In this document: positions 9,297 to 16,617 of the stretch, one piece after another
Numbering within the stretch: the first letter of the stretch is position 1
Layout: each line of letters opens with the position of its first letter
From: CAXRDE01 sp964229355
GTDB taxonomy: Bacteria > Cyanobacteriota > Sericytochromatia > UBA7694
Reading direction: 5' to 3'
Length of the DNA stretch: 64,000 nucleotides
Assembly: GCA_964229355.1 (NCBI GenBank)
Contig: CAXRDE010000024.1
Span: 62,001-126,000 of the forward strand
Translations under genes and position numbers: made by a program
Notes under the pieces: model-generated
What the model was told of the DNA's origin: nothing
Database searches by the model: none
What the model saw: only the letters and a program-made list of their open reading frames with translations

Positions 9297-10220
9297 TTAA
9301 CTTTCAAAAAACGCCCACTGGTTGCCGCCGGTGCTTTCAAGCTGTTCTCGGGTGCGTCGGGCGGCTTTAAACACTTCGCCGCAGAGGCCGCTGTGCTCAG
9401 GACCGTGGGCAATGCCCACGCTGCTGGTAAAATCGAAGTGCTGCCCCATAATTGAGAAGCTTTCGTTAAAGCAGGCCATTAAACGCTGGGCCTTCAGTTG
9501 GTAATTGACGTCCCCATTGTCGTTAATGCGTACCACAAAACTGTCTTCTACGCGATACACCTGATCTTTAAAGGCGGCCTTGAGCCGGTTGGCCATGTTT
9601 TTTAACAAGACATGGCACAGGGGATCGCTGTGGCCCGCTTCAAAGGCAGCCCATTGATCGGGTAAGGCCACCAGCAGAGCGACCCGCTGGTTCTGGTTTA
9701 AGGCCTGGCCAAAGTCTTCGTCGAGCTGACGGGTATTGGGCAAACCGGTGAGTTCGTCACGGTAAAGGGCCATATGCAGCTTATGGTCAGCTGAGGCCAG
9801 CTTCTCGGTGTACTCTTGACTGACTTGCTCAACGACTTTCTCGGTAACGGCTTCGTGCTTGTCTAAACGAATTTTAATGGCCTGTGAAATGTCTTTGTAG
9901 GTGAAGGGCTTGGTTAAGTAGTCGTCGGCGCCTGAGTTCATGCCCTGTCGCATATGCTGCATGTCGCCTAAGCCTGTTAAAAATACAAAGGGGGTGCCTT
10001 TTAGTTCAGGAATTTCTTGCAATTTGTTCAGAACGGTATAGCCGTCCATATCGGGCATCATGACATCACATAAAATCAGATCGGGTAAAAAATTACGGGC
10101 AATGGTCAGGGCTTCTTCCCCATTTTGCGCGGTTTCTACGGTGTGTTGATCCATGCTTAAAAACGCACGAATCAGGTCCAACATATTGGTCTCATCATCA
10201 ATCGCCAGAATCTTGGGCAT
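9297..10220 (-). CDS. Response regulator with receiver domain and degenerate GGDEF domain
   Basis: 307 residues. The N-terminal CheY-like receiver is complete: acidic pair Asp8-Asp9, phospho-acceptor Asp52 in LCDVMMPDMDG, Thr82 and Lys104 (DDYLTKPF). After a helical linker comes a GGDEF-fold domain that keeps DELTGLPNTRQLDEDF. The catalytic loop reads YRVEDSFVV where an active enzyme has GGDEF, so it is very unlikely to make c-di-GMP. It may bind a ligand or partner instead. I chose the ATG at 10220, preceded by AAGGATGAGG, rather than the upstream TTG at 10244. DusB lies upstream on the same strand, 83 bases away. Confidence 0.88.
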   Translation of the reverse strand: MPKILAIDDETNMLDLIRAFLSMDQHTVETAQNGEEALTIARNFLPDLILCDVMMPDMDGYTVLNKLQEIPELKGTPFVFLTGLGDMQHMRQGMNSGADDYLTKPFTYKDISQAIKIRLDKHEAVTEKVVEQVSQEYTEKLASADHKLHMALYRDELTGLPNTRQLDEDFGQALNQNQRVALLVALPDQWAAFEAGHSDPLCHVLLKNMANRLKAAFKDQVYRVEDSFVVRINDNGDVNYQLKAQRLMACFNESFSIMGQHFDFTSSVGIAHGPEHSGLCGEVFKAARRTREQLESTGGNQWAFFES

Positions 10221-10303
10221 GAACAGGGCCTCATCCTTATTCAAATTTTCACGTTATACCCCACAGCGTAACATATACAGGATGGTTTTAATATGGATGG
10301 GTT

Positions 10304-11311
10304 TTAGGCAGCGATACTTTCCGGTGATTCTTCGCCAGCCTCTTCACCAACCTGCGCTAAAAATTGATAAATCGTATCGCGAATCTCCTGGTATTGACTC
10401 AGGTTTCTGAGGGCGGATTTTAAATACTTTACATTGCGAACGCCCTTCAGGTAGTTGCCGTAATGTTTGCCCATCTCCAGAGAACCCCGCCGTTCTCCCT
10501 TGAGTTGAATCGAGAGATCTAAGTGTTCTAAAAGAATCTCCACCCGCTCTTCGAGGCTGGGTTCAGGCAGGTGTTCACCGGAGGCCAGAAAATGCTTGGT
10601 TTGCTCAAAAATCCAGGGGCGACCATAGGCCCCGCGGCCAATCATGACCCCATCCACACCGGCCACCTGCAGCATGCGCTGGGCATCTTCAGGGCTGGTG
10701 ACATCGCCATTGCCGATTACCGGAATCTTCACGGCCCGTTTGGCCTCTCCGATTTTTTCCCAGTCGGCCTGGCCTTTGAACTTTTGCGAGCGGGTGCGGC
10801 CATGAATGGTCAGTGCCTGAACGCCGCAGCTTTCGAGCATTTGGGCAATTTCGATGACGTTCATGCTGTCATTGCACCACCCCAGGCGGGTTTTCGCGGT
10901 CACGGGAATATCCACCGCGTTGACCACACCACGGGTGATGGCCTCCATCAGCTCCGGGGTTTTCATCAGGCCCGAACCGGCCCCTTTACCCGCCACATGC
11001 TTGCTGGGACAGCCATAATTGATATCGAGTAGATCCGGGCCTGCGGCGGCGGCAATTTTGGCGGCTTCGATCATACTTTCCACGCGGTTGCCGTAAATTT
11101 GAATGCCAATGGGACGTTCTTCGTCGAGGATTTTAAGCTTTTGAATGGCCTTTTTAATGTCTCGAATCAAGCCCTCAGACGAGACAAATTCTGTATAGAC
11201 CACGTCGGCACCGCGACGTTTACACACCAGGCGAAAAGCCAGATCCGTGACGTCTTCCATGGGAGCCAAAACAATAGGGGGATGGTCAAATTTTAAGTGG
11301 GCAAGATACAT
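10304..11311 (-). CDS. dusB: tRNA-dihydrouridine synthase DusB family
   Basis: 335 residues, the usual size for DusB/NifR3 proteins. It is an FMN-dependent enzyme that reduces uridine to dihydrouridine in tRNA. Visible signatures are VLAPMEDVTDLAFR at the N-terminus, DINYGCPSKHVAGKGAGSGLM with catalytic Cys101, and TIHGRTRSQKFKG and IGNGDVTSPEDA in the TIM barrel. The start at 11311 (MYLAHLKFDHPP) is preferred. The ATG 18 bases upstream has no ribosome binding site, whereas GAGGA lies about 11 bases before the chosen start. The promoter would face away from the desaturase promoter in the 11312-11400 gap. Confidence 0.95.
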   Translation of the reverse strand: MYLAHLKFDHPPIVLAPMEDVTDLAFRLVCKRRGADVVYTEFVSSEGLIRDIKKAIQKLKILDEERPIGIQIYGNRVESMIEAAKIAAAAGPDLLDINYGCPSKHVAGKGAGSGLMKTPELMEAITRGVVNAVDIPVTAKTRLGWCNDSMNVIEIAQMLESCGVQALTIHGRTRSQKFKGQADWEKIGEAKRAVKIPVIGNGDVTSPEDAQRMLQVAGVDGVMIGRGAYGRPWIFEQTKHFLASGEHLPEPSLEERVEILLEHLDLSIQLKGERRGSLEMGKHYGNYLKGVRNVKYLKSALRNLSQYQEIRDTIYQFLAQVGEEAGEESPESIAA

Positions 11312-11367
11312 AACACAGCGATTCCTCATTCAAACTGCTTACATTATGCCTGTTTTTCTCTGCTTTT

Positions 11368-11376
11368 TGCTATACT
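11368..11376 (+). promoter_or_regulatory. Candidate extended -10 promoter for the desaturase gene
   Basis: TGC followed by TATACT, an extended -10 element, lies 24 bases before the desaturase ATG in the short divergent gap. No good -35 hexamer is visible at 17 bases, which is common for extended -10 promoters. This is inference from sequence match only. Confidence 0.4.
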
Positions 11377-11400
11377 GCCTTCAAAAAAGTCGGTTTTTGT

Positions 11401-12576
11401 ATGTCCTCTCCCTCCACTTATGCACAGTTGCTATCCCTTGATACAGCAGGCTTTTTGCGAGAACTCACCGCCTTGCGCGAAGAAATTCAGCAAAATTTAG
11501 GGCCTGACGATTTAAAGCACCTTTATAAAATGGAGCGCTGGGGCCAGTTTGCCCAGCTGCTGGGTTTGGTCACCGCCGGTCTGGGACCCAACCTGTTTTC
11601 GGCTGCGGCCATGGGTCTGGGGCGCAGCACCCGTTGGATGCTTATGCATCATATTGGGCATCGGGGATACGATCGCGTGCCGGGCGTTCCCAAACGCTAT
11701 ACCAGCCGTTATTTCGCCCGCGGTTGGCGGCGGTTTGTGGACTGGCCCGATTGGATGACCCCTGAGTCCTGGAAGTATGAGCACAATGTGCTCCACCACT
11801 CTCACACCGGCCAGGACAAAGACCCGGACTTGCTGGAGCGCAATACCAAAACCCTGCGCGAGAGCCCCTTGCCTGGCGTTGTGCGTCACGCCCTGATGCT
11901 GGCCTTAGGGGCCACCTGGAAACCCGTGTATTACGCTCCCAGCAACGTACACGCCCTGCACCGTAAAAATGTCAAAGGGGTGGCCGGTGAATTTATGTTA
12001 GATAAAGATGAAGTTCAAGAGCTCATCTTTGACATGTACCTGCCCTATGCCCTGTTGCAATTTGTCTTGTTGCCCACCTTGTTTTTGCCCGCGGGGCCCT
12101 GGGCGGTGTTTTCAGCCTGGACCAACTCTTTGATGGCAGAGTTGTTGAGTAATTTTCATACCTTCCTGGTGGTGGGGCCAAACCATACCGGCGAAGATAT
12201 CTGGCGCTTTGATCATGCGCCCCGCAATGCAGCTGAGCGTATGCTTCACCAGGTCATTGGTTCGGTAAACTACCGTACCGGCGGTGATCTCAATGACTTT
12301 TTACACTTTTGGTTGAATTATCAGATTGAGCACCATATTTGGCCGGATCTGCCCATGCTTAAATATCAGCAATACCAGCCCAAAGTCAAAGCCCTCTGCG
12401 AAAAATACGGCATTCCCTATCTTGAAGAAGATGTGTGGGTCCGCTTTCGCAAGATGCTGGCGGTAACCACGGGCGAAAGCCAGATGCGACAGGCCTCTTT
12501 GCCCGATGCTGAGCCGTCCCTTGCGGTGACACAAAATGCTGAGATTTCACACGCCCCTTCGGGAATAAGTGCATAA
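11401..12576 (+). CDS. Membrane fatty acid desaturase
   Basis: 391 residues with the histidine boxes of membrane di-iron desaturases: HHIGH at 83-87, HNVLHHSH at 128-135, and NYQIEHHIWPDLPM with the His pair at 311-312. A further NFHTFLVVGPNH is also present. Hydrophobic segments lie at about 50-75, 160-180 and 213-245. The family introduces a double bond into acyl chains with O2 and an electron donor. The EHH box resembles front-end or acyl-lipid desaturases, but regioselectivity cannot be told. A C-terminal tail of about 40 residues is poorly conserved in character. It stands alone behind its own likely promoter. Confidence 0.9.
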   Translation: MSSPSTYAQLLSLDTAGFLRELTALREEIQQNLGPDDLKHLYKMERWGQFAQLLGLVTAGLGPNLFSAAAMGLGRSTRWMLMHHIGHRGYDRVPGVPKRYTSRYFARGWRRFVDWPDWMTPESWKYEHNVLHHSHTGQDKDPDLLERNTKTLRESPLPGVVRHALMLALGATWKPVYYAPSNVHALHRKNVKGVAGEFMLDKDEVQELIFDMYLPYALLQFVLLPTLFLPAGPWAVFSAWTNSLMAELLSNFHTFLVVGPNHTGEDIWRFDHAPRNAAERMLHQVIGSVNYRTGGDLNDFLHFWLNYQIEHHIWPDLPMLKYQQYQPKVKALCEKYGIPYLEEDVWVRFRKMLAVTTGESQMRQASLPDAEPSLAVTQNAEISHAPSGISA

Positions 12577-12648
12577 GTCCTTGTTTTTTATAAAATAAAG
12601 CCCTAAGATCAGGGGTAGACGAAACACGCCAGGCTTCTCTCTGATCAG

Positions 12649-13803
12649 GTGTTCACAGAGAGAAGCCGTGATTCGCCTGTAAAGCCAGAAATAGTGGCTG
12701 AGGATAGAGCTAGGGATAGTGTGGAAACCGTGAAGGGCTTGTTTGATTTGGACATTTTTTTTCATTTGTCACCAGACTTGTTTTGTATTAGTGGATACGA
12801 CGGCTATTTAAAAAAGGTAAATGCATCGGTGAGTGCGCTGTTGGAGTATTCCGCAGAGGAACTGTATGGCCGCCCGGTCAACGACTTTATTCACCCTGAA
12901 GACCGTGACTTTACCGAAAAACAGCGTGATCTGTTGCGCCAGGGGCAGCCCCTTCTGCACTTTGAAAACCGGTATATTACCGCCTCAGGCCGCACGGTGT
13001 GGCTCAATTGGGCCTCTATGCCGGTACCCGAAAAAAAACTGGTGTACGCCATCGCCCGCGATGTCACCCATAAAAAGCAGCAAGAGGCGGATCGCAACCG
13101 CTTGCTGGCGGATCTCAGCCGAATGCATCAAGAGCTCAAGCAGCTGAGTTACACCAGTTCCCACGATTTACGGGGGCCTGTGAGCAATTTGTTGGCGCTG
13201 TTTGGGCTCTTGGATCAAGAGAGCATTGAAGACCCCGCACTGCGGGAGTTCATTGATATTTTTCAGTCTGCCACCCACGCTCTCAAGGCCAATGTGGATC
13301 ACTATGTCAACTTGCTCGGCGAAGCCCACCCGGCGCATCGCAACGAAACGCTCAGCTTTCAAGGGGTGTTAGATGACGTGCTCCAGGGCATTCAGGCCTT
13401 AATCCAGGGGGCACGCGCCACCTTAAGGGTGGATTTTTCGGCCTGTCCTGAGGTGTCTTTTCCACGGGCCCATTTGGCGAGTATTTTTCTCAATTTACTG
13501 ACCAACGCCATCAAGTATGCCCACCCGGAGCGCTTGCCTGAAATCACCCTGTCCAGTCGCCACGGCGCACAGGGGATAGAGCTGATTATTGAAGACAATG
13601 GCCAGGGCTTTGACATGGACGCCGTGGCCCATAAGGTCTTTGGTTTACACCAAACCTTTCACGAGGGAATGGACAGCAAGGGCATTGGGCTGTATCTGGT
13701 ACAGAACTATCTCAAAAGCTGTGGTGGAAGTATCTTCCTTGAAAGCCAGTTGAATAAAGGCTCTCGTTTTACCCTTGTGTTCCCTGAAGCGAGGTTGGCT
13801 TAA
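12649..13803 (+). CDS. PAS-domain sensor histidine kinase, soluble
   Basis: 384 residues from a GTG start. There is an N-terminal PAS domain (about 32-145, with DLFCISGYDGYLKKVNAS and ARDVTHKK), then a coiled linker, then a HisKA-like helix with phospho-acceptor His172 (SSHDLRGPVSN). The catalytic domain has an N box (NLLTNAIKYA), G1 (DNGQGFD) and G2 (SKGIGLYLVQNY). No membrane segments are seen, so it senses a cytoplasmic signal. The start is uncertain: an in-frame GTG at 12721 would remove 24 unconserved residues. No adjacent response regulator is present. The regulator at 9297-10220 is on the other strand and cannot be assigned as its partner. Confidence 0.9.
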   Translation: MFTERSRDSPVKPEIVAEDRARDSVETVKGLFDLDIFFHLSPDLFCISGYDGYLKKVNASVSALLEYSAEELYGRPVNDFIHPEDRDFTEKQRDLLRQGQPLLHFENRYITASGRTVWLNWASMPVPEKKLVYAIARDVTHKKQQEADRNRLLADLSRMHQELKQLSYTSSHDLRGPVSNLLALFGLLDQESIEDPALREFIDIFQSATHALKANVDHYVNLLGEAHPAHRNETLSFQGVLDDVLQGIQALIQGARATLRVDFSACPEVSFPRAHLASIFLNLLTNAIKYAHPERLPEITLSSRHGAQGIELIIEDNGQGFDMDAVAHKVFGLHQTFHEGMDSKGIGLYLVQNYLKSCGGSIFLESQLNKGSRFTLVFPEARLA

Positions 13804-13809
13804 GAACGC

Positions 13810-14925
13810 CTAGGCAAAGTCGCTGTCAGCGGCTCGGCCAAAACCATCGAAACGTTTGCGGTCGCTGGCTTTTGACAGATCGTATTCTTTGCGCACCACG
13901 GCCTGGGTCCAGCGCTTGCCGTCGGGACCTTCGCCCGAGGTATTGCCCTCAATGGTAACCAGTTTACCCGTTTGATTGTCGTAAGACACCACCATGCCCA
14001 CGTGACCATGGTTAAACAGCGCCACATCACCGGGCTGAATGGGAATGTTTTGCCAGGTGTGCTTGAGTTCGTTGGGGTCGATATGGCCGTAATAACGGCT
14101 GTAAGCCTTAATGTAATCAAAGACGTTGGACTCGGCCATGGCAAAGTACTGGCGGGTGCTGCCCGCGGCTTCATCGCTGGTGCGCTGCTGGTCCAGGCGG
14201 GCGTGCAGGCTGCTGTCGCGGCTGGTGTAAGAGCGGTACAAAAAGAAGTCCCGTGCTTTTTGATATGAAGCAAAGTGTTCAGGGGTTTTAAAACCTGCTT
14301 TAGAATAGTTAAAGGCGGTGAAAAAGCCGCACCATTCGTAGCCGTTACCAAACTTAGAATTTTTAGCGTAGGTGTCAATGCGGGGGCCTCGGTTGCTGCC
14401 GCCACTCTCTCTGACGCCGCTGCGCCACTCTTGCAGGCCACTGTTGACAATGATGTGTTGCCGCTCGCGATTGCTGCTACTTGTCGTGCTGGCGACACTG
14501 CGGGTGGGCGCGGTAGGTAACCCGTGTAACACAGGACGGGCCTGCGGGCGAGGTGAAGCGCTAACGGCACCCACGGTGCTGCCAGCGGCGGGACGGGGGC
14601 TGTTGCCTGTAACCGGGAAAGACTGGGGAGCGCCGCCCATTACCACGGGAGCCTGGGTGGGTTGACCCGTGTTAAAGAGGGGGACCGTGGGGGCGGGGGT
14701 AGATGCACGGTAAGTCTGTAAATCCAAACGATCGGCCAGCAGGCTAGAGACGCGATTAAAGTTGCTGGTGGGTGCTAAAGGCTGGGGAGCGGTGGGGGCA
14801 TAGGCCGGGGTACGACTCATGTGGACGAGGGTTTGTGGATTGACCAGTAACAGGTTGGCTCGGCGGGGGGCGAACAATTGGGTGGGTTGCCAGAGGCGCT
14901 GCTGCGAAGTGCCGTAGTTTTGCAT
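13810..14925 (-). CDS. CHAP-like amidase domain protein with long Pro/Thr-rich N-terminus
   Basis: 371 residues. Residues 1-150 are low complexity, rich in Pro, Ala, Thr and Ser, and lack a signal peptide. The C-terminal domain has GNGYEWCGFFTAFNYSKAG with Cys199, QPGDVALFNHGHVGMVVSY with His308, and TIEGNTSGEG with Glu326. That is the Cys-His-Glu order and the GDVAxFxHVGxV pattern of CHAP/NlpC-P60-like amidases, which cleave peptidoglycan or related amide bonds. The start is supported by a strong AGGAGGG site. The gene ends only 7 bases from the end of the convergent kinase gene. Export route and substrate are unknown. Confidence 0.75.
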   Translation of the reverse strand: MQNYGTSQQRLWQPTQLFAPRRANLLLVNPQTLVHMSRTPAYAPTAPQPLAPTSNFNRVSSLLADRLDLQTYRASTPAPTVPLFNTGQPTQAPVVMGGAPQSFPVTGNSPRPAAGSTVGAVSASPRPQARPVLHGLPTAPTRSVASTTSSSNRERQHIIVNSGLQEWRSGVRESGGSNRGPRIDTYAKNSKFGNGYEWCGFFTAFNYSKAGFKTPEHFASYQKARDFFLYRSYTSRDSSLHARLDQQRTSDEAAGSTRQYFAMAESNVFDYIKAYSRYYGHIDPNELKHTWQNIPIQPGDVALFNHGHVGMVVSYDNQTGKLVTIEGNTSGEGPDGKRWTQAVVRKEYDLSKASDRKRFDGFGRAADSDFA

Positions 14926-15086
14926 AAGGGACCCTCCTGTGATATTGATGCCCGACGGGCGCTGACCTGTGAATTTTATCTGGACTTGTGCTTTAAAACT
15001 TGCGAAGCCTTAAATGAGCTTTTAATAAAGCTTAACCTTTGTCAGAAGAGATGGTGTATCGGCCACGTTTTTGCCAGTGACCTCTC

Positions 15087-15095
15087 TGCTATAAT
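15087..15095 (+). promoter_or_regulatory. Candidate extended -10 promoter of the permease-hydantoinase operon
   Basis: TGC plus a perfect TATAAT sits 31 bases upstream of the permease ATG. A convincing -35 box is not visible. The position, between divergent genes and directly before the operon, supports its use. Confidence 0.5.
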
Positions 15096-15126
15096 TGCAG
15101 GCAATCCATGCCGAGAGGATGTATTT

Positions 15127-16617
15127 ATGGAAGCCCTGCAAATTACCGGTATCTTTGGCGTCTTTGTGGTTATGACCCTGCTGATGTTTTACCGGCTCTT
15201 ACCCGCGCTATTTGCGCTGCCCCTCATGGCCATTTTTATTGCCCTCTTTGGTGGCGTTCCGCCCCAGCAAATTTTAGAACACGTGGTGGGCGCAGGGCCG
15301 CTGAAACTGAGCTCAGCCTACACCATTGCCATGTTTGGCGGTATGCTGAGCCTGATGCTACAAAAGACAGGCGTTGCCGAAAACTTTATTAAAAAAGGAG
15401 CCGAACTGGCCGGAGACCAACCCTGGACCATTTCGGTGACCATGCTTTTATTGATCGTGCTGCTCTTTAGCACCCTCGGTGGCCTGGGGGCCATTATTAT
15501 GGTAGCCACCATTGTGTTGCCCGTGTTGGCAGCAGTGGGCGTGGGGCCCATGACCTCGGTGGGTGTTTTTCTGTTTGGCGTCTCGATTGGGGGCACTCTC
15601 AACGTGGGCAACTGGGCCTTATACACCAGTGTCATGAAGCTTTCGGTGGACCAAATTCGCCCCTTTGCCCTGATTATTTTTAGCATCTTAATGGCCATGG
15701 CACTGGTCTACATTACCCTGCAATTGCACTTTGATGGCCACGATCTCAAACTCAAATCTTTGGTGGCCAAAGGCGTGGGCGCGCTGGGCCTGGTGGCGGG
15801 CGGCCTGTTGGGCTGGTTTTATGGCTTTTCAGAGGCCCTTAAAGCCAGCATTTCTCAGGCCATGGGTCTTTTTTGGACCGGTCTACAGTACACCACCGGC
15901 GGCCTGCTGGCGCTCTTGCTGGCGTGGGTCTTTTACCGGGCCTTTCAGCACCGTAAGCTGCGAGAGCACCCGGTGCACTGGAGCGCTTTTTTGGCGCCCG
16001 TTTTGCCGCTGGTGCTGATTCTGGTGTTTCAGGTGAACTTTATTGCCGCCTTTGTGGCGGGCTTGCTTTACGCCTTTGTGTCTACCTACAAGCGCGGGCA
16101 CCTCAACACCTTAACCCATGCCAGCATTGAAGGCGCAGGCGTGGTGATGCCCGCGGTCATTTTGATGTTTGGTATTGGTATGATTCTGGTGGCGATTATG
16201 GGCCCCGGTGGCGACATCAAACCCGAAGACTGGCCCGTTTTGCAATTGATTCAGCCCTTTACCCGCCAACTCATTCCCACCTCGCCATGGGCCTATGTGG
16301 GTGTGTTCACCCTGCTGGCCCCTTTGGCTTTGTACCGTGGCCCCCTCAACCTCTGGGGCATGGGCTTTGGGCTGGCGCCCGTGTTTTTGGCCGCGGGTAT
16401 TCCACCGGCGGCGGTTATGGGCCTCTTGCTTTCGGTGGGGCAAATCCAGGGCATTTCAGATCCCACCAATACCCAGAACGTCTGGTTGGCTTCAGAAATG
16501 CGGGTGGATGTACAAAAAGTCATGTGGAATACCTTGCCCTATGCCTGGGGCACCGCCTTTTTAGGCCTGGTGATTTCTGCGTTAATGTTTATGGGAGGCG
16601 CACATGGCGCATATTAA
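15127..16617 (+). CDS. Multi-pass permease linked to hydantoinase/oxoprolinase
   Basis: 496 residues, almost all in hydrophobic segments (about 11-13 predicted helices by eye). A GAGAGGAT site precedes the chosen ATG. The open frame runs about 250 bases further upstream, but that part does not look like protein. Two halves each hold a glycine-rich hairpin (STLGGLGAIIMVATIVLP and PAVILMFGIGMILVAIMGPG). This is the look of the ion-transporter superfamily (GntP/CitM/dicarboxylate permease type). The enzyme gene starts 14 bases before this stop, so transporter and enzyme are translationally coupled. A cyclic amide or carboxylate substrate such as a hydantoin or 5-oxoproline is inferred from the context only. 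Confidence 0.75.
   Translation: MEALQITGIFGVFVVMTLLMFYRLLPALFALPLMAIFIALFGGVPPQQILEHVVGAGPLKLSSAYTIAMFGGMLSLMLQKTGVAENFIKKGAELAGDQPWTISVTMLLLIVLLFSTLGGLGAIIMVATIVLPVLAAVGVGPMTSVGVFLFGVSIGGTLNVGNWALYTSVMKLSVDQIRPFALIIFSILMAMALVYITLQLHFDGHDLKLKSLVAKGVGALGLVAGGLLGWFYGFSEALKASISQAMGLFWTGLQYTTGGLLALLLAWVFYRAFQHRKLREHPVHWSAFLAPVLPLVLILVFQVNFIAAFVAGLLYAFVSTYKRGHLNTLTHASIEGAGVVMPAVILMFGIGMILVAIMGPGGDIKPEDWPVLQLIQPFTRQLIPTSPWAYVGVFTLLAPLALYRGPLNLWGMGFGLAPVFLAAGIPPAAVMGLLLSVGQIQGISDPTNTQNVWLASEMRVDVQKVMWNTLPYAWGTAFLGLVISALMFMGGAHGAY

Noticed and set aside
9341..12648. Pairing of the soluble histidine kinase with the response regulator at 9297
   Set aside because: They lie on opposite strands with two unrelated genes between; nothing in the sequence links them.
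14878..15126. The permease reading frame is open about 250 bases upstream of 15127
   Set aside because: The extra part has Cys/Arg-rich sequence unlike a permease, overlaps the divergent CHAP gene start and contains a good extended -10 box. The ATG at 15127 has its own GAGAGG.
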